From UBA1858 sp964636225 (lineage in GTDB: Bacteria; Pseudomonadota; Gammaproteobacteria; UBA4575), in NCBI GenBank assembly GCA_964636225.1, contig CAZWQM010000003.1, positions 1 to 64,000 on the forward strand: a DNA stretch of 64,000 nt, given 5' to 3'. The notes below the pieces were generated by a model. It saw nothing but the letters and a program-made list of their open reading frames with translations, was not told where the DNA came from and ran no database searches. The stretch's first letter is position 1. Each line of letters starts with the position of its first letter. The translations under genes and the position numbers were made by a program. Below, in pieces: positions 19,340-28,170 of the stretch.

Positions 19340-20422
19340 TTACCTAATCTTCAAAGTTGCAAGACCAATTAACACCAATATGATGGTAATTATCCAAAAG
19401 CGTACGATTACTCTTGGTTCAGGCCAGCCACGCAATTCAAAATGATGATGCAGTGGTGCCATCTTGAACACGCGCTTGCCAGTCAATTTAAATGAAGCCA
19501 CCTGAATCATGACTGACAGGGTTTCCATAACAAAAACCCCTCCCATGATGACCAAAACAATTTCCTGCCTCACCAATACGGCTACCACACCCAGCGCCGC
19601 CCCCAGTGATAATGCTCCCACGTCACCCATAAATACCTGTGCCGGATAAGCGTTAAACCACAAGAAACCTAACCCTGCACCCACTATGGAAGCGCAAAAT
19701 ACAACAAGCTCGCCAGCTAAAGGAATAAACGGAATGGCAAGATACTCTGCAAATGTGGAATGTCCACTTACATAAGCAAAAATACCCAGGGCGCCTGACA
19801 CCATGGCCGTTGGCATGATGGCTAAGCCATCCAAACCATCAGTCAGATTGACCGCATTACTGGAGCCTACAATGACAAAGTAGGTGAGCAAGACAAACCA
19901 GCCACCAAGACTAATCACTACGTTTTTGAAAAAAGGAACATATAAGTTTGTTTCAACCGGTATCGCAGCCGTTTGAAACAGCCACAATGCAGCTATCAAT
20001 GCAGCTGCAGATTGAAGGCCATATTTAAGTATTGCAGATATGCCGGCACTGCTTCCCTGAATCAGCTTCTTGATATCATCAAAAGCACCAATCGCACCAA
20101 AAGAAAAAGTCACAAAGCAAACCACCCAGATATACCGGTTACCTAAATTCCCCCACAGCAGAGTACTGACCAATATACTTAGCAACAAAAACGCACCACC
20201 CATCGTCGGTGTACCTGCTTTCAGTAAATGCGTCTGTGGACCGTCCGAACGTATATTTTGTTTTACACTGTAATCTGACAACCGGCGAATCATTATTGGG
20301 CCGGTGACAAAACAAATGACTAGCGCAGTTAATACACTAAGGATTGAACGTAGCGTTAGATAACCAAACACATTAAAGACGCTATGGTATTTTTCTAAAT
20401 ATTCAAATAAATATAGAAGCAC
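19340..20422 (-). CDS. mraY: Phospho-N-acetylmuramoyl-pentapeptide transferase
   Basis: 360 aa, starting at GTG (20422), 12 bp after the murF stop with AAGGGA upstream. MraY makes lipid I by moving phospho-MurNAc-pentapeptide onto undecaprenyl phosphate. It has about ten transmembrane helices, the catalytic FDDIKKL and NLTDGLDGLA motifs, and a C-terminal MAPLHHHFELRGW. The length matches E. coli MraY. Confidence 0.97.
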   Translation of the reverse strand: MLLYLFEYLEKYHSVFNVFGYLTLRSILSVLTALVICFVTGPIMIRRLSDYSVKQNIRSDGPQTHLLKAGTPTMGGAFLLLSILVSTLLWGNLGNRYIWVVCFVTFSFGAIGAFDDIKKLIQGSSAGISAILKYGLQSAAALIAALWLFQTAAIPVETNLYVPFFKNVVISLGGWFVLLTYFVIVGSSNAVNLTDGLDGLAIMPTAMVSGALGIFAYVSGHSTFAEYLAIPFIPLAGELVVFCASIVGAGLGFLWFNAYPAQVFMGDVGALSLGAALGVVAVLVRQEIVLVIMGGVFVMETLSVMIQVASFKLTGKRVFKMAPLHHHFELRGWPEPRVIVRFWIITIILVLIGLATLKIR

Positions 20423-20434
20423 GCTCGTCCCTTA

Positions 20435-21781
20435 TCAATGTACCATTTCTACGTTAACCAGATGGTTAACCACGTCTTCCATATGCATGGCACGCGAACC
20501 CTTTACCAGAATGCAGCAATTTGGGCCGACTTGCTGGCAAAGCGCGCGGCTTAACTCATCGTGACAATTAAAGTGATATCCATATTGGCCAAAACTTTCC
20601 GCAGCATATTTCGATAAAACACCCAGGCAAAATAATTTCTTAACACCTGCGGACTTGGCTTGCCTGCCTATTTGTTCATGTATTGCTTCAGCATTAGTGC
20701 CCAGCTCACCCATATCTCCCAACACCAGCCAGGGTTCCTTGGATTGCGAACACAGCACCTCAATGGCGGATTGCAGTGAAGCAGGATTCGCGTTGTATGT
20801 ATCATCAATAATCGTTGCACCATGCGCACCCACCATTGACTGCAAACGGCCTTTAGCGCTCAATGCATTTTCCAAACCTTGCTTTATATGTTTGGAATCA
20901 ATTCCCAGCTTATAGGCGGCGGCCGCAACCGCAAGCGCATTACTTTTATTGTGCTTGCCAGGCATTGGAAGATTGACACCTAGTGTTTCCCCACCCAGAT
21001 TAATCACAAAAGAATCGCCCTTTTCGATTAAGCCCTGAACATTCGCATTACTGGAAAATCCAAATGTAATCACTTGCAAATGTTTGGTTTTCTCACGCCA
21101 CACATTGATAAATTCATCATCCGCATTCAGTACGGCGATACCAGATGGATTAACACCATTAAAGATTTCACCTTTTGCTTCAGCCACACCTGCAACCGAA
21201 CCAAATCCTTCTAGATGAGCAGGTCCAGCATTCGTAATGATCGCCACATCGGGCTGCGCCAATTGACTCAAGTGATCAATTTCACCGAAATGGTTCGCCC
21301 CCATTTCAATGACTGCATATTGATCCCCATGTCGTAGCGACAATAATGTTAAGGGAACACCAATATGATTATTCAAATTACCCTGGGTAGAACATGTGTC
21401 TCCTGCTTGCGACAGTACAGATGTTAGCATCTGCTTAACTGTAGTTTTTCCGTTACTACCGGTAACTGCAACCAGCTTCGGTGCAACTTTATTTCTCCAT
21501 GCCTGAGCCCAGCGAGATAAGCCCTGAAGCGTGTCATCAACCAATACACCAGGTAAACATGTAGTCACGGGCTTGTGCACAAAGACAGCTCGAGCAATAT
21601 TCTCCATCTTTTCATTGATAAACTCATGGCCATCGAAATTTTCTCCCTCAAGCGCAACAAATAATTCACCCGAAAAAATAGTTCTGGAATCTGTCGAGAT
21701 CGCATTAACACCCACATCTGCACCATGCAACTTGCCATGAGCCATGTCTGCAATCTCACTTAACTGAAGCCAGCTACCCAT
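20435..21781 (-). CDS. murF: UDP-N-acetylmuramoyl-tripeptide--D-alanyl-D-alanine ligase
   Basis: 448 aa from the ATG at 21781, which overlaps the end of murE by 8 bp. A GTG three codons upstream is also open. MurF adds D-Ala-D-Ala to complete the cytoplasmic precursor. The ATP loop GSNGKTT is at 108-114, with the N-terminal ISTDSRTIFSGELFVAL and the central DDTYNANPASL motifs of the family. It lies between murE and mraY. Confidence 0.96.
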   Translation of the reverse strand: MGSWLQLSEIADMAHGKLHGADVGVNAISTDSRTIFSGELFVALEGENFDGHEFINEKMENIARAVFVHKPVTTCLPGVLVDDTLQGLSRWAQAWRNKVAPKLVAVTGSNGKTTVKQMLTSVLSQAGDTCSTQGNLNNHIGVPLTLLSLRHGDQYAVIEMGANHFGEIDHLSQLAQPDVAIITNAGPAHLEGFGSVAGVAEAKGEIFNGVNPSGIAVLNADDEFINVWREKTKHLQVITFGFSSNANVQGLIEKGDSFVINLGGETLGVNLPMPGKHNKSNALAVAAAAYKLGIDSKHIKQGLENALSAKGRLQSMVGAHGATIIDDTYNANPASLQSAIEVLCSQSKEPWLVLGDMGELGTNAEAIHEQIGRQAKSAGVKKLFCLGVLSKYAAESFGQYGYHFNCHDELSRALCQQVGPNCCILVKGSRAMHMEDVVNHLVNVEMVH

Positions 21782-23264
21782 TGACCACAAACCCCGCTAG
21801 TAATTCAGAAGCGACAGCGACGTCATCAAATTCGATTTTTTGATGCTTGATATATTGATACTTTTCATGCCCTTTACCTGCAATGAGTACTGCATCGTTC
21901 GCGCTGGCCATTTCAAGCGCCGCGGCAATCGCCTGTTTTCTATCAACAATGACTTTATAGTTACTGCTCTCGCAGCCCTGAGTTATCTGATTAATTATTT
22001 CCTGAGGATCTTCGTATCTTGGATTATCGGAAGTGATGAAAACAAAATTAGAATTTCGTGTCGCAATCTCCCCCATTTCCGAACGCTTTCCTGTGTCTCT
22101 GTCACCCCCGCAACCAAACACGCAAATTAGATTTCCCAAACAATGCTCGCGCACAGCATTTAATGCCGCCAATAATGCGGCTGGTGTATGCGCATAATCT
22201 ACAATCACAGCACATCCGGCTGGATTTAATATTTTCTGCATTCGTCCCGGAACTGGCGTCAAGCTGTTTAATGCTTCAATTATTTCCAGATTACCTTTAT
22301 CCAAACTTGTCAGCACAGCCGCTACTGCCAATACATTAAACACATTGAACTGCCCCAGCAGCGGAGTCGTCACATCTAAGACTTGATGTTTTACGGATAG
22401 CTTGATGAATGTCGAATCTTCCAGATATTTTACTTCCAGCGCATAAACGTCGGCACGGGCATTCATTAAAGAAAAGGTGATAACATTCAGAGATGAAGCT
22501 AGCGATAGACTCCATTCCGCCGCGATCTCATCATCCAAATTAAGCACCGCATATTTCGGCCGCTTATCAAAAAATAAACCTGCTTTTGCCTGCACATAAG
22601 CTTCCATCGATTCATGATAATCCAGGTGGTCGCGCGTAATGTTTGTCAACACAGCCGTATGTACAGGCACATTTTTTAAACGACCCTGCTGTATGCCATG
22701 CGAAGATGCTTCCATGGCAACCGCAGTGCAGCCTGCTTGCTGAAATTTAAAATATTCTTTTGCAATTCTCGATACCGGTGGTGTGGTATGAGTGGATTCA
22801 GACAGAACACCCAGCTGACCATATCCCAAAGTGCCGATTAAACCGCAGCTTTCACCCGTGTTATTTAGTGCTTGTGCTGCAAGGTGCGCAACGGAAGATT
22901 TTCCATCTGTTCCGGTAATAGCGACTGTCTTGATAGTTTCATCTATATCACCATAAAAACGATTTACAAGTAAATTTACTTTAGCATCCAGACCCGAACA
23001 CTCAATCAGCGGAATTACAGCATCTATTGTCATTTGATTTTCATCGACCAACGCACCCTTGTAAATAATTGCGCTGGCACCTTTATTAATTGCCTCTCTC
23101 GCATATTTGAGCCCTGACATAGCAATAAACAAATCGCCCGGCTCAACATCAGCACTGTATTCACTAATGCCTTTAATACTGACACCTTCCAGGTTGTCAA
23201 AAAATACCTGTGAGTCCAGCAACTCGCTGAGCATCATTGAACGCGGATTCATTTGCGTATCCAT
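21774..23264 (-). CDS. murE: UDP-MurNAc-tripeptide synthetase (meso-diaminopimelate-adding)
   Basis: 496 aa. MurE adds the third stem residue. The ATP loop TGTDGKSSV is present, and the C-terminal specificity motif reads TSDNPRYEDP. In this family DNPR indicates meso-diaminopimelate rather than lysine, as expected for a Gram-negative. The start overlaps the ftsI TAA by one base (TAATG). The N-terminal domain keeps the usual substrate-binding fold but is divergent. Confidence 0.96.
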   Translation of the reverse strand: MDTQMNPRSMMLSELLDSQVFFDNLEGVSIKGISEYSADVEPGDLFIAMSGLKYAREAINKGASAIIYKGALVDENQMTIDAVIPLIECSGLDAKVNLLVNRFYGDIDETIKTVAITGTDGKSSVAHLAAQALNNTGESCGLIGTLGYGQLGVLSESTHTTPPVSRIAKEYFKFQQAGCTAVAMEASSHGIQQGRLKNVPVHTAVLTNITRDHLDYHESMEAYVQAKAGLFFDKRPKYAVLNLDDEIAAEWSLSLASSLNVITFSLMNARADVYALEVKYLEDSTFIKLSVKHQVLDVTTPLLGQFNVFNVLAVAAVLTSLDKGNLEIIEALNSLTPVPGRMQKILNPAGCAVIVDYAHTPAALLAALNAVREHCLGNLICVFGCGGDRDTGKRSEMGEIATRNSNFVFITSDNPRYEDPQEIINQITQGCESSNYKVIVDRKQAIAAALEMASANDAVLIAGKGHEKYQYIKHQKIEFDDVAVASELLAGFVVNG

Positions 23265-24976
23265 TACTTTCTAGACTCCGTGAGCAACAGGTTTTCCGGT
23301 TTATGCTCGATAAAACTTGGAGGCACATTCATTAATCGCAGTGCGCCTTCAGTCACACGTGAGAATAGTGGTGCTGCAACCTCACCTCCATAATACCCAT
23401 CTTCCTTGGCAGGCTGATCGATCAATGCAACTACCACTACTTTCGGATTATCTGCCGGCGCCATACCAGCAAATAGTGCGATATAGTTATCTTTAGAATA
23501 ACCTCCATCCTGCGACTTGCGCGCGGTACCTGTTTTTCCTGCCGCACTATAACCCTGCATTCTGGCGCGGCTTCCAGTTCCTTCTTCTGTCAACACGGCT
23601 TTAAGCATTTCCCTGACTGCCTTGGCCGTGCGCTCTGACATCACACGCTCACCGGCTGGCGCTTGTTCGTTCAATAAAAAAGAAGTAGGTAACATGATGC
23701 CATTATTGGCAAGCACCGAATAAGCGCGCGCCATCTGCATGGCAGTGGTCGACATGCCATAGCCATAAGCCAATGTTGCGCGCTGGGTTTTATTCCAGTT
23801 GTTATAACTATCCAGTTTTCCTGCACGCTCCCCCGGAAATCCGGAGCCGTTTAACTGCCCAAATCCGACCGACTGATACTGCTGCCACAGTTGTTGCTGC
23901 GACATTTTTAGTGCTACTCGCACCGCTCCCACATTACTCGATTTACTCAAAATAGTTTTCATATCAATCACGCCGTGATTACTATGATCGCTGACCAGCA
24001 ACTTCCCTACCTTGAAATAACCAGGAGCAGTATTTATTGTACTGCCTGGTTTATATATTCCGTTCTCAATGGCTGCCGCGATTAAAAATGGCTTGATAGT
24101 AGAGCCCGGCTCAAACACGTCTGTTACAGCCCTATTCCTTATAGAAGACGGTTTGGCATTGGCCCGGTCATTAGGATTGAAAGCTGGGAGGTTCGCCATA
24201 GCCAACACTTCTCCACTTTCTACCGCTAACACCACCACAGAACCTGCTTTTGCACTGTAACGATTGATGGTGCGTTTCAACTCCCTATAAGCGAGATACT
24301 GAATACTCTTATCAATGGATAGTGCCAAATCCTTGCCGTGATGTGGCTCTGTCACTAAACCGATATCCCCTACTATGGTGCCGCGACCATTTTTAAGCAC
24401 ACGCTTTTTACCGGGAGACCCATGCAGCCATTCATCAAACGCCAGCTCCAGACCTTCCAACCCCTGATCATCTATATTAGTAAGCCCGACGACATGAGCC
24501 GCAATTTCACCGGCGGGGTAATAACGACGAAACTCTCTCACCGCAGAAATTCCTGTGACATCATTCTGCTTGAGTTCGTCAGCGACATTGGGGAAAACAT
24601 GACGTTTCAGATAAACAAATTGCTTGTTTTTTCTTTCCTCAAGTTTTTTGGTCAGCTCTTTCGAATTCAGACCCAGCACTTTTGCTGCATTCGCAATGGA
24701 TTCCGGATGACTTAAAGCCGTCTCTGGATGAGCCCAGATAGAAAATACAGGGGTGCTAATTGCCAACGCCTCACCATGTCGATCTGTAATAACACCTCTG
24801 TTAGCCGGGATCTCAATCGTACGAATATGCCGGTTTGACCCTTCTTCGTTATAGAAGTCAGCATGCAATAACTGTAATTGCGCCGCTCTTAAGAACAATA
24901 GTACAAACACACAGGAAACGAAAAACAATAGCAGATATCGCCGCCCGGCAAACACCTTGGCCTTGGATCTACTCAT
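23264..24976 (-). CDS. ftsI: Septal transpeptidase FtsI (PBP3)
   Basis: 570 aa. FtsI is the monofunctional class B penicillin-binding protein of the divisome. A short basic N-terminus precedes a transmembrane helix (about 12-30), followed by the dimerisation domain and a transpeptidase domain with all three active-site motifs: STIKP (Ser nucleophile), SSN and KTGTA. It overlaps ftsL by 4 bp and forms the polymerase pair with FtsW encoded in the same operon. Confidence 0.97.
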   Translation of the reverse strand: MSRSKAKVFAGRRYLLLFFVSCVFVLLFLRAAQLQLLHADFYNEEGSNRHIRTIEIPANRGVITDRHGEALAISTPVFSIWAHPETALSHPESIANAAKVLGLNSKELTKKLEERKNKQFVYLKRHVFPNVADELKQNDVTGISAVREFRRYYPAGEIAAHVVGLTNIDDQGLEGLELAFDEWLHGSPGKKRVLKNGRGTIVGDIGLVTEPHHGKDLALSIDKSIQYLAYRELKRTINRYSAKAGSVVVLAVESGEVLAMANLPAFNPNDRANAKPSSIRNRAVTDVFEPGSTIKPFLIAAAIENGIYKPGSTINTAPGYFKVGKLLVSDHSNHGVIDMKTILSKSSNVGAVRVALKMSQQQLWQQYQSVGFGQLNGSGFPGERAGKLDSYNNWNKTQRATLAYGYGMSTTAMQMARAYSVLANNGIMLPTSFLLNEQAPAGERVMSERTAKAVREMLKAVLTEEGTGSRARMQGYSAAGKTGTARKSQDGGYSKDNYIALFAGMAPADNPKVVVVALIDQPAKEDGYYGGEVAAPLFSRVTEGALRLMNVPPSFIEHKPENLLLTESRK

Positions 24977-25245
24977 TTGGATTTAAGCTCCAGCATTACC
25001 ACATCAGAATGATTCACCAACCGCATTCCCAGTTCATTATTCGCTATTTGCTCTATTCTTGATTGATTGGACCAGGCACTCTCTTCCAGTAGCAATTGTT
25101 CCCATTCCGTTTGTAACTTGGAACCTGTTTCCTGTAGCGCCTGCAATTCAACAAAATATCTTCTTTGTAAATGTTTGCTATACACTAAACCTGAAGCACT
25201 CACGACCACCACCAAATAGAAAACAAACAGTGTCATCAGTTTCAT
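24973..25245 (-). CDS. ftsL: Cell division protein FtsL
   Basis: 90-aa bitopic protein with a transmembrane segment at about 4-21 and a periplasmic coiled coil (about 27-75). FtsL pairs with FtsB and FtsQ and activates FtsWI. Sequence conservation in this family is low. The call rests on size, topology, a leucine-zipper-like heptad pattern and the position between rsmH and ftsI, with ATGA overlaps on both sides. The cytoplasmic N-terminus is very short compared with E. coli. Confidence 0.92.
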   Translation of the reverse strand: MKLMTLFVFYLVVVVSASGLVYSKHLQRRYFVELQALQETGSKLQTEWEQLLLEESAWSNQSRIEQIANNELGMRLVNHSDVVMLELKSK

Positions 25246-26174
25246 TGAGTCACTTTCTCGGCTATACGCAATCGCGCACTGCGCGCCCGCGGGTTAACTT
25301 CCAGTTCCTGCTCAGTAGGGCGAAGCATTTTTCCTACCGGTTTTAAATAATCCTTCAACTCAGGCATGACTGGCAGCCCAGGCAAGAGATCATCTTGCTG
25401 AGTGTCTCTAATAAATCGTTTGACTATGCGATCTTCCAAACTATGAAAACTAATTACTACCAGTCGTCCTTGACTATTGAGTAAATCAAAGGCTGCCTGC
25501 AGTCCTGACTGAAGGGCTTGCAGTTCTTTATTGACTGCAATTCTTATCGCCTGAAATGTTCTGGTTGCAGGATGTATCCCCTGATAGTTAGACGGGTAAC
25601 AGGCTTTAACTATTCCTGCTAGTCGCTTGGTCGTAGTGATTGCAGACAGTTTTTGTTCCTCAAGAATCTTAATAGCTATCTTCCTCACATGCCGTTCTTC
25701 ACCAAATTCACGCAACACTGTCATCAACTCTTTTGAGGAAACATTGGTCAACCATTCTGCGGCGGTAACACCCGCTTCTGTGTTCATACGCATATCCAGC
25801 GGTCCATCATGGCTAAAACTAAAGCCCCTGTGTGCTTCATCCAGCTGAGGCGAGGAAACACCCAAGTCAAAGAAAATTCCATCGACATTGGTTATTAAAT
25901 TATGCTCGACACCAATTGGAGATAACTTTGCAAATGACTGATGAATAATAGTGACTCTTTTATCCCCTCCAAATTTTTGCCTGGCACACTCTATTGCAAC
26001 GGGATCCTGATCCAGTAAAAACAAACGTCCCTCAGCACTCAAGTTTTCCAATATCAGCTGACTATGGCCGCCGCGACCAAAAGTACAGTCAATATATGTG
26101 CCGCTATTCTTAAGCCTTAATCCACACAAGGATTCACGTGGCATCACTGGAACATGAGCAGATTTTGCTGACAT
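25242..26174 (-). CDS. rsmH: 16S rRNA (cytosine(1402)-N(4))-methyltransferase RsmH
   Basis: 310 aa. RsmH (MraW) methylates N4 of C1402 of 16S rRNA. RsmI, encoded nearby at 27280-28122, methylates the ribose of the same nucleotide. The SAM-binding motif is GTYIDCTFGRGGHS, with FFDLGVSSPQLD and the C-terminal VVISFHSLEDRIVKRF. It starts 5 bp after mraZ and overlaps ftsL by 4 bp. Confidence 0.97.
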   Translation of the reverse strand: MSAKSAHVPVMPRESLCGLRLKNSGTYIDCTFGRGGHSQLILENLSAEGRLFLLDQDPVAIECARQKFGGDKRVTIIHQSFAKLSPIGVEHNLITNVDGIFFDLGVSSPQLDEAHRGFSFSHDGPLDMRMNTEAGVTAAEWLTNVSSKELMTVLREFGEERHVRKIAIKILEEQKLSAITTTKRLAGIVKACYPSNYQGIHPATRTFQAIRIAVNKELQALQSGLQAAFDLLNSQGRLVVISFHSLEDRIVKRFIRDTQQDDLLPGLPVMPELKDYLKPVGKMLRPTEQELEVNPRARSARLRIAEKVTQ

Positions 26175-26179
26175 GCGGA

Positions 26180-26632
26180 CTAAACACTAAGATGTTCTAA
26201 TGCCGTTTCATCTGCAGCCGAACTTGCCTCTTCCTGCAACCACTCTTCACAAGACTCATGCCAGCGAGTTTGATCCCACAACTCAAATTTATTTCCCTGG
26301 CCGACAAGACACACATTCTTTTCCAATCCCGCGAAATCGCGTAATTCCTGCGGGATCAGAATTCTGGACTGTGCGTCAATCTCACGCGGCTTGGCATGAC
26401 CCAAATAAAGCCGGTGCCAGCGACGCACCTGTTTACCCACATTCGGCAATGCCCTAAGATCAGCTTCGAAACGTTCCCATTCGGGCAAGGGATAAATGAG
26501 CAGACATCGATCGACATCAACAGTGATTACTATCTGTCCACCACAGGCTGCATTGATCCCATCACGGTATTCCGTGGGCACAGTAATTCGCGCCTTGGCG
26601 TCAATGGTTGTTGCGGTGATGCCTCTAAACAT
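26180..26632 (-). CDS. mraZ: Transcriptional regulator MraZ
   Basis: 150-aa protein with two SpoVT/AbrB-like swapped-hairpin domains: the first around residues 5-50 (ITVPTEYRD), the second around 77-120 (DAQSRILIPQELRDFAGL). MraZ forms ring oligomers and represses its own dcw promoter. It is the first gene of the dcw operon, and TGGG-type boxes lie just upstream at 26646-26679. An acidic tail ends the protein. Confidence 0.96.
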   Translation of the reverse strand: MFRGITATTIDAKARITVPTEYRDGINAACGGQIVITVDVDRCLLIYPLPEWERFEADLRALPNVGKQVRRWHRLYLGHAKPREIDAQSRILIPQELRDFAGLEKNVCLVGQGNKFELWDQTRWHESCEEWLQEEASSAADETALEHLSV

Positions 26633-26645
26633 TCTTGTTCTTCAA

Positions 26646-26717
26646 TCCCATTTTCGTAACGAAATACCACTTTTTCCCACATCTTCACACTATAAAAATC
26701 AAGCGAGTAAAAAGCAA
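26646..26717 (-). promoter_or_regulatory. dcw operon promoter with MraZ boxes
   Basis: On the minus strand, TTGCTT (26717-26712) and TATAGT (26694-26689) are separated by exactly 17 bp, a good sigma70 promoter. Downstream come TGGGA (26679-26675), TGGTA (26669-26665) and TGGGA (26650-26646). The first two are spaced 10 bp, as in known MraZ operators (TGGGN repeats with 5-nt gaps). Between the second and third boxes is a perfect inverted repeat, TTTCGTAACGAAA, at 26652-26664. Confidence 0.7.
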
Positions 26718-26865
26718 GCTAAATTAAGCCGTTTGTCGGGAATTTTGCCTTGTAAGACAATTACTTAGTGATACTTCTAGAGAATATATTTAAGCGAATA
26801 TTCATGCTTATTAGGGGCTTGCCAGCCCTTAGTGAGAGAATACTTTAAGTTGAGAAGTGGGAATT

Positions 26866-27219
26866 GAGAGTTGATCAGTAAGCCGGGTTTTGTCGTGGGC
26901 AATCATTCATCTGTGATGCCTGTCGCCAGACACCTTAAGCGACCTACCCGAGAGCCATATGGACCATACGTGGTCATAAAATGACCTGCTCTCCTATTTG
27001 GTCTTGCTCCAGGCGGGGTTTACCTAGCCATTGATGTTACCATCAATGCGGTGCGCTCTTACCACACCATTTCACCCTTACCTGCCAGAGCAGGCGGTAT
27101 TTTTTCTGCTGCACTTTCCATGGGTTCACACCCTCCAGGCGTTACCTGGCACCCTGTCCTGCGGAGCCCGGACTTTCCTCTGCTGCTTAAAGCAACAGCG
27201 ATTGCCTCGATCAACTCTC
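26866..27219 (-). ncRNA. rnpB: RNase P RNA (type A)
   Basis: The RNA component of RNase P, which matures tRNA 5' ends. Read on the minus strand, the ends pair as helix P1: GAGAGUUGAUC at the 5' end and GAUCAACUCUC at the 3' end. The conserved 5' core GAGGAAAGUCCGGGCU, the internal ACAGGGUGCCAGGUAACGCC and GGUAAACCCC, and the 3' core ACAAAACCCGGCUUA (which includes the CCA-binding region) are all present. The length of about 354 nt fits type A. The position between rsmI and mraZ is common in gammaproteobacteria. Ends are set by P1, so they may be a few bases off. Confidence 0.95.
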
Positions 27220-27279
27220 GACGTGACTGTAGCATTAAACCGTCTCATGCACATCGCCATAAGGATATAGTCCGACATG

Positions 27280-28122
27280 CTAATTTTTTGAGTAATATTC
27301 ACTGGCGAGTTCATACAAGCAATTTTTGGATAATGAGGTCAGTTTCATCGCCAAAGCTACCGCATCCTTATGGCTCATGACGCCACAGACACGAGAGAAT
27401 AGTAAGCGCATATTCTGCAGATCCATGTCGTTATGTTCAGTGCCATCTGCACCCTGAATAATCACCACAAACTCCCCTTTTAGCGGAATTGCATCATTCT
27501 CAAACTGCTCTAAAATTTCTACTACTTTCCCTGACACGATTTGCTCATGAATTTTTGTCAACTCACGTGCAATCATTAGCATTCGATCCGGTCCAAGTAC
27601 AGATTGAATATCTTTTAGTACATCTATAATGCGGTGCTTAGCCTCATATATAATAGTTGCCTGCTCACATAATGACAGTTGTTGTAAACGCCGAATTCGT
27701 GATGCGTGCTTGGGAGGAAGAAACCCCTCAAATGAAAATCGAGTAATATTAAAATCATTTACTGATAATGCGGTAATGGAAGCGCAGGCACCCGGAACTG
27801 GAATGACCGCAATATTATTATGGCGACATAAAGATACCAGCGAGTGCCCAGGGTCACTGACTAGCGGCGTTCCGGCATCGGTAATCAGTGCGATGTCCTT
27901 GCCCTGCTCAAACTCGGACAGCAACTGCGGATCACGCGCTGAAGCATTATGCTGATGATAAGAAATTAAAGGTGTAGATATATTATGTGCAGTAAAAAGT
28001 TTTTTAGCTACACGCGTATCTTCTGCGGCTACCAGTGCTACATTTTTCAATGTTTCAATCGCACGTATAGTAATATCCTTAAGATTTCCAATTGGAGTTG
28101 CAACAATATAAAGTGTAGCCAA
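27280..28122 (-). CDS. rsmI: 16S rRNA (cytidine(1402)-2'-O)-methyltransferase RsmI
   Basis: 280 aa. The start is TTG at 28122, preceded by GAGGAA. RsmI methylates the 2'-O of C1402 of 16S rRNA. It has the tetrapyrrole-methylase-like fold: N-terminal LYIVATPIGNLKDITIRAIE, VAAEDTR, LITDAGTPLVSDPG and VPGACASITAL. It is divergent from lpoA, 48 bp away, and upstream of rnpB on the same strand. Length is standard. Confidence 0.96.
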   Translation of the reverse strand: MATLYIVATPIGNLKDITIRAIETLKNVALVAAEDTRVAKKLFTAHNISTPLISYHQHNASARDPQLLSEFEQGKDIALITDAGTPLVSDPGHSLVSLCRHNNIAVIPVPGACASITALSVNDFNITRFSFEGFLPPKHASRIRRLQQLSLCEQATIIYEAKHRIIDVLKDIQSVLGPDRMLMIARELTKIHEQIVSGKVVEILEQFENDAIPLKGEFVVIIQGADGTEHNDMDLQNMRLLFSRVCGVMSHKDAVALAMKLTSLSKNCLYELASEYYSKN

Positions 28123-28170
28123 ACCGGTTCCTCAATGCTTAATAAACCCAATCAAACAAAACTTATTTTT

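Noticed and set aside
27031..27380. Frames of 62 to 109 codons over 27.0-27.4 kb
   Set aside because: They lie over the RNase P RNA gene and the end of rsmI; the conserved RNA structure explains the sequence.
27985..28170. Upstream extension of lpoA
   Set aside because: It runs antisense into rsmI and would hide the lipoprotein signal far from the N-terminus.
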